The notes below the pieces were generated by a model. It saw only the letters and a list, made by a program, of their open reading frames with translations. It did not search any database and had not been told where the DNA came from. Shown here piece by piece: positions 44,093 through 53,041 of a DNA stretch of 64,000 bases; position 1 is the first letter of the stretch, and each line of letters begins with the position of its first letter. The position numbers and the translations under genes are program-made. Source of the stretch: an uncultured Parabacteroides sp. (GTDB lineage Bacteria; Bacteroidota; Bacteroidia; Bacteroidales; Tannerellaceae); contig CAKUZF010000010.1 in assembly GCA_934718155.1 (NCBI GenBank), forward strand, positions 11,396-75,395, given 5' to 3'.

Positions 44093-45843
44093 TTGATATC
44101 AACCTTCAGGCAAAGCTCCTCCAACTGACCAGGCTCCAACTCGCCGGGAGCATCCAGCATCACGTCGCGGCCCGAGTTGTTCTTCGGGAAAGCGATGCAA
44201 TCGCGGATGGAATCCAAACCAGCGAAAATAGAGACCAAACGATCCAAACCAAAGGCCAAGCCGCCATGAGGGGGCGCACCAAACTTAAAGGCGTTCATCA
44301 AGAAGCCAAACTGCTGCTGCGCACGTTCTTCGGTGAAGCCCAGCAACTTGAACATCTTATCCTGCAACTGGCTATCATGGATACGGATAGAGCCACCACC
44401 CACTTCAACGCCATTGATAACCATGTCATACGCATTCGCACGCACAGCACCCGTATCGCTATCCAGTAATGGAATATCGTCGGGGTTCGGAGAGGTGAAC
44501 GGATGGTGCATCGCATAGAAGCGCTGATCCTCCTCGCTCCACTCAAAGAGCGGGAAATCAATCACCCAAAGACAAGCGAACTTGTTTTTATCGCGCAAGC
44601 CCAACTGATTGCCCATCTCCAGACGCAACTCACAAAGCTGCTTACGAGTCTTCATCGCATCATCGCCCGAAAGGATCAAGATCAAATCGCCTGGCTCTGC
44701 GCCGAATGCCTCTTTCATCTGTTGCAACACCTCCTGCGTATAAAATTTATCCACACTCGATTTCACATGTCCATCGGCCTCCACACGGGCATAAACCATG
44801 CCTTTGGCACCAACCTGCGGACGTTTCACGAACTCCGTCAGCTGATCCAACTGCTTACGTGTATAGGTAGCCGCTCCTTTCGCACAGATACCACCCACAT
44901 AAGCCGCATTGTCAAACACGGAGAACCCATGACCCTTCATGACATCCATCAGCTCTACGAAAGGCATGCCGAATCGCAAATCGGGCTTATCGCTTCCATA
45001 GTACTTCATCGCATCTTGCCAAGTCATACGTTGCAACGGTTCCTTTATCTCAACACCACGCAAAGTCTTAAAAAGATGCTTGATCAATCCCTCAAACAGG
45101 TTCAACACGTCTTCTTGCTCGACAAAGCTCATCTCGCAATCGATCTGCGTAAACTCAGGCTGACGGTCAGCACGAAGGTCCTCATCACGGAAGCACTTCA
45201 CGATCTGGAAATAGCGATCGAAACCAGACACCATCAAAAGTTGCTTCAGTGTCTGTGGGCTCTGCGGCAAGGCATAGAACTGGCCCGGATTCATACGTGA
45301 AGGCACCACAAAGTCGCGCGCACCCTCAGGAGTTGAGTTTACCAAGACCGGAGTCTCCACCTCCAAGAATTCCTGCTCATCCAAATAACGACGTACCTCG
45401 AAAGCCATCTTATGGCGCAACTCCAAATTGCGACGCACAGCCGCACGACGCAGGTCGAGATAACGATACTTCATGCGCAGGTCGTCGCCACCATCTGTAT
45501 CCTCCTCGATTGTGAAAGGAGGTGTTAGGGCTTTATTCAGCACTTTCAGTTCCGATACGATCAGCTCTATCTCGCCCGTGGGCAAATTAGCATTCTTGCT
45601 CGAGCGCTCCCGCACCGTACCTGTCACTTGAATAACATACTCACGACCTAGATGATTCGCCTGTTCGCAAAGCTCAGCATCCGTCTCCATGTTAAACACC
45701 AACTGCGTAATACCATAACGATCGCGCAAATCTACGAAGGTCATACCTCCCATCTTTCGGGTACGCTGCACCCAACCAGCTAATGTGACCACCAAGCCCT
45801 CATCAGCCAAGCGCAAGTTCCCACAAGTCCTCGTTCTATACAT
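44089..45843 (-). CDS. aspS: aspartyl-tRNA synthetase
   Basis: 584 residues, bacterial-type class II AspRS. The N-terminal OB fold (TLAGWVQRTRKMGGMTFVDLRDRYG) reads the anticodon. The catalytic domain has QSPQTLKQLLMVSGFDRYFQIVKCFRDEDLRADRQPEFTQID-type motif 2 and the C-terminal GLAFGLDRLVSIFAG motif 3, with a GAD insertion between. It charges tRNA-Asp. First gene of a three-gene leftward unit with NIF3-like and zinc-ribbon genes. Confidence 0.97.
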   Translation of the reverse strand: MYRTRTCGNLRLADEGLVVTLAGWVQRTRKMGGMTFVDLRDRYGITQLVFNMETDAELCEQANHLGREYVIQVTGTVRERSSKNANLPTGEIELIVSELKVLNKALTPPFTIEEDTDGGDDLRMKYRYLDLRRAAVRRNLELRHKMAFEVRRYLDEQEFLEVETPVLVNSTPEGARDFVVPSRMNPGQFYALPQSPQTLKQLLMVSGFDRYFQIVKCFRDEDLRADRQPEFTQIDCEMSFVEQEDVLNLFEGLIKHLFKTLRGVEIKEPLQRMTWQDAMKYYGSDKPDLRFGMPFVELMDVMKGHGFSVFDNAAYVGGICAKGAATYTRKQLDQLTEFVKRPQVGAKGMVYARVEADGHVKSSVDKFYTQEVLQQMKEAFGAEPGDLILILSGDDAMKTRKQLCELRLEMGNQLGLRDKNKFACLWVIDFPLFEWSEEDQRFYAMHHPFTSPNPDDIPLLDSDTGAVRANAYDMVINGVEVGGGSIRIHDSQLQDKMFKLLGFTEERAQQQFGFLMNAFKFGAPPHGGLAFGLDRLVSIFAGLDSIRDCIAFPKNNSGRDVMLDAPGELEPGQLEELCLKVDIK

Positions 45844-45962
45844 TATTATATATACAATTTTTGTGTGTACTATTCTCTTTCTTCTTTTCGATCCTTACAC
45901 AGACCGAACCGCGAAGTTAAGAAATTCCTGCATTTTTCTACGGCAGGGAAACTTTTTTTCGT

Positions 45963-45970
45963 TACTTTTG
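45963..45970 (+). promoter_or_regulatory. -7 promoter box of the menaquinone operon
   Basis: TACTTTTG matches TAnnTTTG, about 78 nt before the first ATG of the men operon. Confidence 0.5.
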
Positions 45971-46047
45971 CTCCATATTCCAGTCGATTTATAATCGACA
46001 GATAAAATAAATCAACGGTCAAACACACATTTTAAACACGGATCGCT

Positions 46048-47280
46048 ATGCAGTGCAAATTATTAGTCTTAGATGTAGATGGTACATTGCTGAATGACCA
46101 AAAAGAAATTACAAAACATACGCAATCAGCCTTGCTGAAAGCACAGCAAATGGGCATTCATGTTGTTTTAGCCTCCGGCCGACCCACCAAAGGAGTGCAG
46201 CCCTTGGCTGAGGCCCTGGAGCTGAACCACTATGGAGGATTTATCCTTTCCTACAACGGAGGACAAATCATCAATGTCCAAACTGGCGAATTACTGTTCG
46301 AGAAGCGTATCAACCCTGAGATGATTCCTTATCTCTACAGGAAAGCCAACGAGAACGGGTTTACGATTTTCACCTACCACCAAGACTTCATCCTGACAAA
46401 CGACCCCAACAACGTCCATGTAAAAGAGGAGGCGGAGTTGAACAAGATGCGTATCGTCGGAACCGATCGGTTTGTAGAATCTGTAGATTTCTCACCTTGT
46501 AAATGTATTCTAACCAGCGATGATGGTGAAGCCTTAGGCAAATTAGAGAGCCATTGGAAACACAGGCTGGACGGCGTGCTGGAGGCATTCCGCACAGAAG
46601 ACTACTTCCTAGAAGTCGCGCCCCACTTCATCAATAAAGGGAACACCTTAGCAGTCTTGATGGAAATGCTAAAAGTAACGACAGAGGAGGTCATTGCAAT
46701 TGGCGATGGTGTGGCCGATGTATCGATGCTCCAATTGGCAGGAACAGGCATCGCTATGGGCAACGCACGCGACTCAGTTAAAGCATGCGCCGACTTCACC
46801 ACCATGTCCAACACGATGGACGGCGTAGCCGTTGCCATCGAGAAAGCGATTTTGGCAGCCATACGGCCAGCTGATGTTCCTTTAGACAAATTGAACGCCC
46901 GTGCGAAGCATGCCTTAATGGGCAATCTGGGTATCCAATACACCTACGCTTCCGAGGATCGAGTGGAAGCCACCATGCCCGTAGACGAGCGCACACGTCA
47001 ACCTTTCGGTATCTTGCATGGCGGGGCGACCTTGGCCTTGGCTGAGACCGTAGCAGGCATGGGCTCTATCATCTTAGCGAAACCAGACGAGATTGTAGTT
47101 GGCATGCAAGTAAGCGGCAACCACGTTTCTTCTGCGCATGAGGGAGACACAGTTCGCGCCGTGGGAACGATCATCCATAAAGGACGCTCTTCGCATGTAT
47201 GGGACGTTAATGTATATACATCGACTGACAAACTGGTCTCAACCGTTCGAGTCGTAAACAGCATTTTGAAAAAGAAATGA
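46048..47280 (+). CDS. fusion of Cof-type HAD phosphatase and hotdog thioesterase (MenI-like)
   Basis: 410 residues. Residues 1-270 are a HAD-IIB (Cof) phosphatase: Asp9 and Asp11 in DVDGTL, Ser43 in ASGR, Lys197 and IGDGVAD (218-224), where the usual GDxxND has Ala for Asn. Residues ~285-410 are a hotdog thioesterase with GILHGG (321-326) and Glu333 in LAETVAG, like DHNA-CoA thioesterase MenI. The next gene, menF, overlaps the stop by four bases, and the operon lacks any other thioesterase, so the hotdog half most likely hydrolyses DHNA-CoA. What the HAD half dephosphorylates is unknown. Confidence 0.85.
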   Translation: MQCKLLVLDVDGTLLNDQKEITKHTQSALLKAQQMGIHVVLASGRPTKGVQPLAEALELNHYGGFILSYNGGQIINVQTGELLFEKRINPEMIPYLYRKANENGFTIFTYHQDFILTNDPNNVHVKEEAELNKMRIVGTDRFVESVDFSPCKCILTSDDGEALGKLESHWKHRLDGVLEAFRTEDYFLEVAPHFINKGNTLAVLMEMLKVTTEEVIAIGDGVADVSMLQLAGTGIAMGNARDSVKACADFTTMSNTMDGVAVAIEKAILAAIRPADVPLDKLNARAKHALMGNLGIQYTYASEDRVEATMPVDERTRQPFGILHGGATLALAETVAGMGSIILAKPDEIVVGMQVSGNHVSSAHEGDTVRAVGTIIHKGRSSHVWDVNVYTSTDKLVSTVRVVNSILKKK

Positions 47281-48359
47281 CAAACACGATAGATAAAACG
47301 ATAGATCAACACATTAAGGAAGGAGTATCTTTCGCCATATGGAGAAGACCTAACGAAGAGCGAATCCACTATGCCATACAGAGCAATGGAAAGCCAAAAG
47401 AGTTGCGTAGCATTGCTCATCTAAAGGGACAAAGGGGATTCATTATGGTACCTTTCCAAATCAGCGACTCTTGCCCGATTGTTGCGTTGGAGCCTGATGA
47501 AGTTGGCGAATGGGAGGCGCACACAACAGGTCCTATACCGAAAGAGCCTAAGGCTTTTTCAGATGCGGCCTCTGTCCCCGACCCAGACTATGCCCAGCGA
47601 TTCTTTGCCTTCACGCAACCTTTGCGGCAAGATTCCCAGCGCAAACTGGTGCTCTCACGCAAAAAACGCATCCGCCGAAATGCGGGCTTCTCGGTAGGGA
47701 AAGCCTTCCTTTCTGCCGTAACACGCTACATACGCTCGTTTGTCTATCTATGCCATACACCGCAAACTGGCACCTGGATGGGCAGCACACCCGAGATTCT
47801 GCTTTCGGGCGTACAGCTCAATTGGCGCACTGTTGCCTTAGCAGGCACACAGCCTCTCCGCAACGGAATGGTCGAAGAACAATGGAGTCCTAAGAACCAA
47901 AACGAGCAACAATTGGTCGCCCAGTATATCCATGACCAGCTGGAGGCATTAGGAATAAAGAGCCAAGAAAAAGGGCCTTATCCTGTTCGCGCAGGTGAGG
48001 TTTGCCATTTGAAAAGTGACTTTTTCTTTACATTGCCCGATCTCTCCATGCTTGGCGATCTGTTGGAGAAGCTACATCCCACACCTGCAGTTTGTGGGTT
48101 ACCTAAGGAGTGGGCTCTCCAGTTTATCCGTAAGGAGGAAGGATATGATCGGACCTATTATTCAGGCTTCGTCGGTTGGTTAGCTCCCCAGGAACAAAGC
48201 GACCTTTACGTAAACTTACGTTGCATGCAGATCGATGAGCATCATTTCGATCTCTTCGCAGGAGGAGGACTTTTAAAAGCCTCACAGTTGGATGAAGAAT
48301 GGCATGAGACAGAGATCAAATTGGACACGATGCGCCGTTTGATTCATTATGAGTATTAA
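47277..48359 (+). CDS. menF: isochorismate synthase MenF
   Basis: 360 residues of the chorismate-binding fold. C-terminal conserved blocks: GSTPEILLSG, ALAGTQPLRNG, LHPTPAVCGLPKEWALQFI and YYSGFVGW, ending with the glutamate-containing LFAGGGLLKASQLDEEWHETEIKLDT. It converts chorismate to isochorismate, first step of menaquinone synthesis. The shorter N-terminus compared with E. coli MenF (about 430) is common in Bacteroidetes. ATGA overlap with the fusion gene implies coupling. Confidence 0.95.
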   Translation: MTNTIDKTIDQHIKEGVSFAIWRRPNEERIHYAIQSNGKPKELRSIAHLKGQRGFIMVPFQISDSCPIVALEPDEVGEWEAHTTGPIPKEPKAFSDAASVPDPDYAQRFFAFTQPLRQDSQRKLVLSRKKRIRRNAGFSVGKAFLSAVTRYIRSFVYLCHTPQTGTWMGSTPEILLSGVQLNWRTVALAGTQPLRNGMVEEQWSPKNQNEQQLVAQYIHDQLEALGIKSQEKGPYPVRAGEVCHLKSDFFFTLPDLSMLGDLLEKLHPTPAVCGLPKEWALQFIRKEEGYDRTYYSGFVGWLAPQEQSDLYVNLRCMQIDEHHFDLFAGGGLLKASQLDEEWHETEIKLDTMRRLIHYEY

Positions 48360-48380
48360 ACTTAACATACGATATAACAC

Positions 48381-50063
48381 GTGTTTAGCGACAAAAAAAA
48401 CATACAACAATTAGTGGCGCTCTTGAAAGCGCATGGCGTTAGCAATATTGCCTGCTGTCCAGGCAGCCGCAATACGCCCATTATACAGACATTAAAAGCG
48501 GATGAGTTCTTCCAATGCCATGCCATTACAGATGAGCGGAGTGCAGCCTTCTTCGCATTGGGCATGGCACTCCATGGCGGCAAACCTGCGGCTATCTGCT
48601 GCACTTCCGGTTCGGCCCTGTTGAATATCCATCCTGCGGTAGCAGAGGCTTTCTATCAACAAGTTCCCTTAGTGGTCATATCGGCTGATCGCCCAGCGGC
48701 ATGGATCGGTCAGATGGATGGGCAGACACTCCCCCAACCCGGTGTTTTTGGGAAATTGGTCAAGCAATCTGTCCAATTACCCGAAGTTCATACAGAAGAA
48801 GAGGAATGGTTCTGCAATCGACTTATCAACGAGGCTTTGCTTGCCATCCATCATCACGGGAAAGGGCCTGTACACATCAATGTTCCCATCTCGGAACCAC
48901 TCTTCCAATTCAACACTGCGAAGTTGCCCGAAGTTAGAGTCATCACCCGTTATCAAGGGCTGAATGTCTATGACCGACAATACGATGAGTTGATCGCTCG
49001 TCTCAACGGCTACAGCAAACGCATGATCATAGCTGGACAGATGAGTCTGATCTATCTTTTCGAGAAGAAGATCTGCAAGCTGCTCTATAAGCATTTCACA
49101 TGGCTGACCGAGCACATCAGCAACCGAATCGTGCCAGGTATGCCCATCAAGAATTTCGATGCGTTGCTTTATGCGCTTCCCGAAGAGGAGAAAGAGCGGT
49201 TACGCCCCGAATTGGTGATTACTTATGGTGGCCACATCGTCTCTAAGCGCCTGAAAGAATACTTACGAAAGCATCCACCCCGCGAGCATTGGCATGTCTC
49301 GCTAGATGGCGAAGTGGCCGATACCTTCGGTTGCTTAACTACGGTTATCGAGATGGATCCATTCGAGTTTCTAGAGAAGATCGCTTATCTGTTAGAGAAT
49401 CGTCCGATTGAATACCCTAAAGGGTGGGAGTATTGTTCTAAGCAAATCGCTGAACCAGAGTTTGCCTATTCCGAGATGGCCGCAGTTGGCGCATTGATTC
49501 ATGCACTTCCCGCAGAATCAGCTTTACATTTAGCCAACAGCTCAGCTGTGCGCTATGCCCAGCTGTACAACTTGCCCGAGAGTATAGAGGTATGTTGCAA
49601 TCGAGGGATAAATGGAATCGAGGGAACGCTCTCCACAGCAATGGGCTATGCCCTCGCCTCTGCCCGACTCAACTTTGTGGTTATTGGCGATCTGAGTTTT
49701 TTCTACGATATGAACGCTCTCTGGAACAATTCTCTGCGCAGAAACCTTCGTATTCTATTGCTCAACAACGGCGGCGGCGAGATTTTCCAATCTCTACCCG
49801 GACTAAAGCTTTCGGAGGCTACGCATCAAATTGTTGCAGGTAAACATCAAACTTCAGCCAAAGGCTGGGCAACCGAGCGAGGATTCCATTATCAAGCAGT
49901 ACACAACAGCGAGGAGCTGACTCACGCTTTACCAGGTTTTACGCAAACCGATAGCTTAAAGCCGATGCTGATTGAGGTATTCACCGATGCCCAACATGAT
50001 GTTGATTTATTAAAAGCATATTATCATTCACTTAAAAACAGTTTTTCGCATGACAACGCATAG
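48381..50063 (+). CDS. menD: SEPHCHC synthase MenD
   Basis: 560 residues, thiamine-diphosphate enzyme. GTG is the start codon (48381). CCPGSRNTPI near the N-terminus, TDERSAAFFALGMA with the catalytic glutamate, and GDLSFFYDMNALW in the ThDP-binding domain identify MenD. It joins 2-oxoglutarate and isochorismate to SEPHCHC. It overlaps menB by 14 nt. Confidence 0.96.
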   Translation: MFSDKKNIQQLVALLKAHGVSNIACCPGSRNTPIIQTLKADEFFQCHAITDERSAAFFALGMALHGGKPAAICCTSGSALLNIHPAVAEAFYQQVPLVVISADRPAAWIGQMDGQTLPQPGVFGKLVKQSVQLPEVHTEEEEWFCNRLINEALLAIHHHGKGPVHINVPISEPLFQFNTAKLPEVRVITRYQGLNVYDRQYDELIARLNGYSKRMIIAGQMSLIYLFEKKICKLLYKHFTWLTEHISNRIVPGMPIKNFDALLYALPEEEKERLRPELVITYGGHIVSKRLKEYLRKHPPREHWHVSLDGEVADTFGCLTTVIEMDPFEFLEKIAYLLENRPIEYPKGWEYCSKQIAEPEFAYSEMAAVGALIHALPAESALHLANSSAVRYAQLYNLPESIEVCCNRGINGIEGTLSTAMGYALASARLNFVVIGDLSFFYDMNALWNNSLRRNLRILLLNNGGGEIFQSLPGLKLSEATHQIVAGKHQTSAKGWATERGFHYQAVHNSEELTHALPGFTQTDSLKPMLIEVFTDAQHDVDLLKAYYHSLKNSFSHDNA

Positions 50064-50874
50064 AGAATGGACCCCCATCAAACAATACGAAGAGATCTTA
50101 TTTGATTTCTATAATGGTATCGCACGTATCACGATCAACCGAGAGCGTTATCGCAACGCCTTCACTCCAACAACGACAACCGAGATGAGCGATGCGCTCT
50201 ACATCTGCCGAGAACGAGCAGATATCAATGTAGTCGTACTGACAGGCACCGGCGACACCGCTTTTTGCGCAGGTGGCGATATGAACGTGAAAGGACGTGG
50301 TGGTTATGTTGGCAAAGACGGCGTACCTCGCCTCAATGTGCTTGACGTTCAGAAGCAAATCCGCTCGCTGCCTAAACCAGTAATTGCAGCAGTAAATGGT
50401 TTCGCCATCGGAGGTGGTCATGTTTTACATGTAGTTTGCGACCTTACTATCGCCTCCGAGAATGCCATCTTCGGACAGACTGGCCCACGTGTGGGCAGTT
50501 TCGACGCAGGTTTTGGCTCTTCTTACTTGGCACGAGTAGTAGGCCAAAAGAAGGCACGAGAGATTTGGTTTCTCTGCCGCAAATATAATGCGCAAGAGGC
50601 GTTGCAGATGGGATTAGTCAATAAAGTCGTGCCTTTAGAGCAACTCGAAGATGAGTATGTTGAATGGGCAGAGCAAATGATGCAGCTCAGTCCGCTGGCT
50701 CTCCGTATGATCAAGGCGGGATTGAATGCCGAACTAGACGGACAAGCGGGTATCCAAGAGTTGGCAGGCGACGCAACAATGCTCTATTACATGACCGACG
50801 AAGCGCAAGAAGGAGGAAAAGCTTTTTTGGAGAAACGTCGTCCACGCTTCGAAGATTATCCCAAATTCCCTTAA
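50050..50874 (+). CDS. menB: 1,4-dihydroxy-2-naphthoyl-CoA synthase MenB
   Basis: 274 residues of the crotonase fold: GDTAFCAGGDMNVKG, AAVNGFAIGGGHVLHVVCDLTIAS, and GPRVGSFDAGFGSSYLAR are diagnostic for MenB. It closes the ring of OSB-CoA. The start overlaps menD by 14 nt and menC begins two bases after its stop. Confidence 0.97.
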   Translation: MTTHREWTPIKQYEEILFDFYNGIARITINRERYRNAFTPTTTTEMSDALYICRERADINVVVLTGTGDTAFCAGGDMNVKGRGGYVGKDGVPRLNVLDVQKQIRSLPKPVIAAVNGFAIGGGHVLHVVCDLTIASENAIFGQTGPRVGSFDAGFGSSYLARVVGQKKAREIWFLCRKYNAQEALQMGLVNKVVPLEQLEDEYVEWAEQMMQLSPLALRMIKAGLNAELDGQAGIQELAGDATMLYYMTDEAQEGGKAFLEKRRPRFEDYPKFP

Positions 50875-50876
50875 GT

Positions 50877-51962
50877 ATGAAAGAACTGGAAATCAACATC
50901 GTCCCTCGGACGCTTCATTTCAAGCGTCCCGCAGGGACTTCCAGAGGAACCCTACTACAGCGAAAAGTGTGGTACATCCTTCTTCGTTCGCCCTTCGACC
51001 CTTCTCTATTTGGAGTGGGAGAGTGCGCTCCCTTGCCAGGCTTAAGTCCAGAACTTACACCCTCATTCGAAGAGGAACTCCGAGGTGCCGTTGAGCATTT
51101 AAAGCAAGCTATGCAACAAGATTCAGTATGCTTGCCCAAAGTAACCTCCTACTCCTCCATCCTGTTTGCCTTCGAGATGGCCTTTCAGCAAATCCAACGC
51201 CAAGGTTCATGGCATGATCTTACCCCTTTTGGCAAAGGAAAACAAGGCATTCCTATCAATGGATTGATTTGGATGGGCGATTATTCCTTCATGTATAAAC
51301 AACTCGAAGAGAAGTTGAAGGCTGGATTTCGTTGCATCAAGATTAAGATTGGGAATATAGATTTCGAACAAGAGCAGGCGCTGCTCAAGCGGATTCGGCG
51401 CGACTTCACGGCCAGCGATGTAGAATTGCGTTTAGATGCGAATGGAGCCTTTTCGCCCCATGATGCGTTAGAGAAACTGCATAGGCTGTCCGAATGGCAG
51501 ATTCATTCAATAGAGCAGCCAATTGCAGCAGGGCAATGGGAACAGATGGCTCTGTTAGTACAAAAGAGTCCTATTCCTATCGCATTAGATGAGGAACTGA
51601 TCGGGATCTACTCTTCAGCAGAGAAAAAGCAACTACTTCAGACAATCCAGCCCAATTACATCATCTTGAAGCCGTCGCTGCATGGAGGCATAAGTGGTTG
51701 TTCCGAATGGATAGAAGGAATGAAAGGGCTCCAAGCCGACGAGCCTGCCGAACGGTGGTGGGTAACATCTGCTCTGGAGAGCAACATTGGGCTAAACGCC
51801 ATTGCGCAATGGTCTGCCAGCCAAAAGCCAACCCTTCCTCAAGGATTAGGCACAGGCATGCTTTTCACTAATAACATCGACATGCCCCTTCAAATTAAAC
51901 AGGATTGTCTTTGGTTTGACCCAAATGGTCCCTATCCCAATCTTGAAAACGACTTACTATGA
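50877..51962 (+). CDS. menC: o-succinylbenzoate synthase MenC
   Basis: 361 residues from ATG 50877; the frame is open further upstream but lies inside menB. Enolase-superfamily residues: KIKIGN (two lysines, about 148-153), LRLDANGAF, SIEQPI, and ALDEEL as metal and acid/base sites. It dehydrates SHCHC to o-succinylbenzoate. Its stop overlaps menE's ATG. Confidence 0.93.
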   Translation: MKELEINIVPRTLHFKRPAGTSRGTLLQRKVWYILLRSPFDPSLFGVGECAPLPGLSPELTPSFEEELRGAVEHLKQAMQQDSVCLPKVTSYSSILFAFEMAFQQIQRQGSWHDLTPFGKGKQGIPINGLIWMGDYSFMYKQLEEKLKAGFRCIKIKIGNIDFEQEQALLKRIRRDFTASDVELRLDANGAFSPHDALEKLHRLSEWQIHSIEQPIAAGQWEQMALLVQKSPIPIALDEELIGIYSSAEKKQLLQTIQPNYIILKPSLHGGISGCSEWIEGMKGLQADEPAERWWVTSALESNIGLNAIAQWSASQKPTLPQGLGTGMLFTNNIDMPLQIKQDCLWFDPNGPYPNLENDLL

Positions 51963-53041
51963 TGCCGCAACAAATTAAGATCGAAGGGGTTTACTATAAA
52001 GCTGATGAAATTCCACTGATTCCATCGGTCTATGAATCGCCCGAAATAAGCACTTTTATTGAGGATTTGAAATCCTTTCTCACAGATTGGTTCTCCCCCT
52101 CGCCTACCCTCATGGTTCACACCTCTGGATCAACAGGTATTCCCAAAGCGCTTTGTGTGCAAAAAAAACAGATGATGCAGAGTGCGTTAATGACCTGCCG
52201 CTTTTTGGACTTACGTCCTAATGACACGGCACTGCTTTGCATGCCCTTGCGCTACATCGCCGGAAAAATGATGGTTGTGAGGGCCATCATGGCAGATCTT
52301 GATCTCCGATTAGCCGCTCCTTCTGGCCATCCCTTGGCACAAATCGACAAGGCTCCCGATTTTGCGGCCATGATTCCGCTACAGGTTTACAATAGCCTCC
52401 AACAGGAAGAGGAGCAAATCAGACTGATGGGTATTCGCAAACTGTTGATTGGTGGAGGCGCAATAGACAGTGCTTTGGAACAAGCCATTCATACATTTCC
52501 TGGAGCAATCTACTCCACCTATGGCATGACTGAGACACTCTCGCACATTGCGTTACGCCGCTTGAATGGAGAGCAGACCTCCACCCGTTACACTCCTTTT
52601 GAGGGCGTTCATCTCTCCCTGTCGGAAGAAGGTGCTCTACGCATCGAGGCTCCGCTTGTCTGCGATGATCCTTTGCAAACTAACGATATCGCTCTTCTCT
52701 ATCCTGATAAGACGTTCAGCATCATCGGCAGGAAGGACAATATCATCAATACGGGAGGAATCAAAGTGCAAATCGAGGAGATAGAGCAGCAACTAAGAGA
52801 GCATCTGAACACCGACTTTGCCATTACCGCCCTACCCGATCCTAAGTTTGGCGAACGGATTGTGCTGCTCACCACCAGTCGCCACTTTCTTTCCACCGCC
52901 ATTGAGTGTTTACCCAAATACCAGCGTCCCAAAGCCATCTACTATACCGAGCAAATCCCTCTAACAGAGACGGGCAAAATCAATCGGTCGGCCTGCCGCA
53001 AGTTGGCCGCACAACTTGCGCAGCCAACACATTCGGCTTAG
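51959..53041 (+). CDS. menE: o-succinylbenzoate-CoA ligase MenE
   Basis: 360 residues, shorter than E. coli MenE (about 450) but with all adenylating-enzyme motifs: HTSGSTGIPKAL (P-loop), STYGMTETLSHIALR, IGRKDNIINTGGIKVQIEEIE and the C-terminal lysine in LTETGKINR. It activates o-succinylbenzoate with CoA. Two ATG codons (51959, 51962) at the menC stop are both possible. The 3' end overlaps the convergent MBOAT gene by four bases. menA, menG and menH are absent from this operon. Confidence 0.94.
   Translation: MMPQQIKIEGVYYKADEIPLIPSVYESPEISTFIEDLKSFLTDWFSPSPTLMVHTSGSTGIPKALCVQKKQMMQSALMTCRFLDLRPNDTALLCMPLRYIAGKMMVVRAIMADLDLRLAAPSGHPLAQIDKAPDFAAMIPLQVYNSLQQEEEQIRLMGIRKLLIGGGAIDSALEQAIHTFPGAIYSTYGMTETLSHIALRRLNGEQTSTRYTPFEGVHLSLSEEGALRIEAPLVCDDPLQTNDIALLYPDKTFSIIGRKDNIINTGGIKVQIEEIEQQLREHLNTDFAITALPDPKFGERIVLLTTSRHFLSTAIECLPKYQRPKAIYYTEQIPLTETGKINRSACRKLAAQLAQPTHSA

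Noticed and set aside
50664..50876. 71-codon N-terminal extension of MenC
   Set aside because: It lies within menB in another frame and has Arg-rich shadow composition; ATG 50877 follows the menB stop by two bases and starts the conserved protein.
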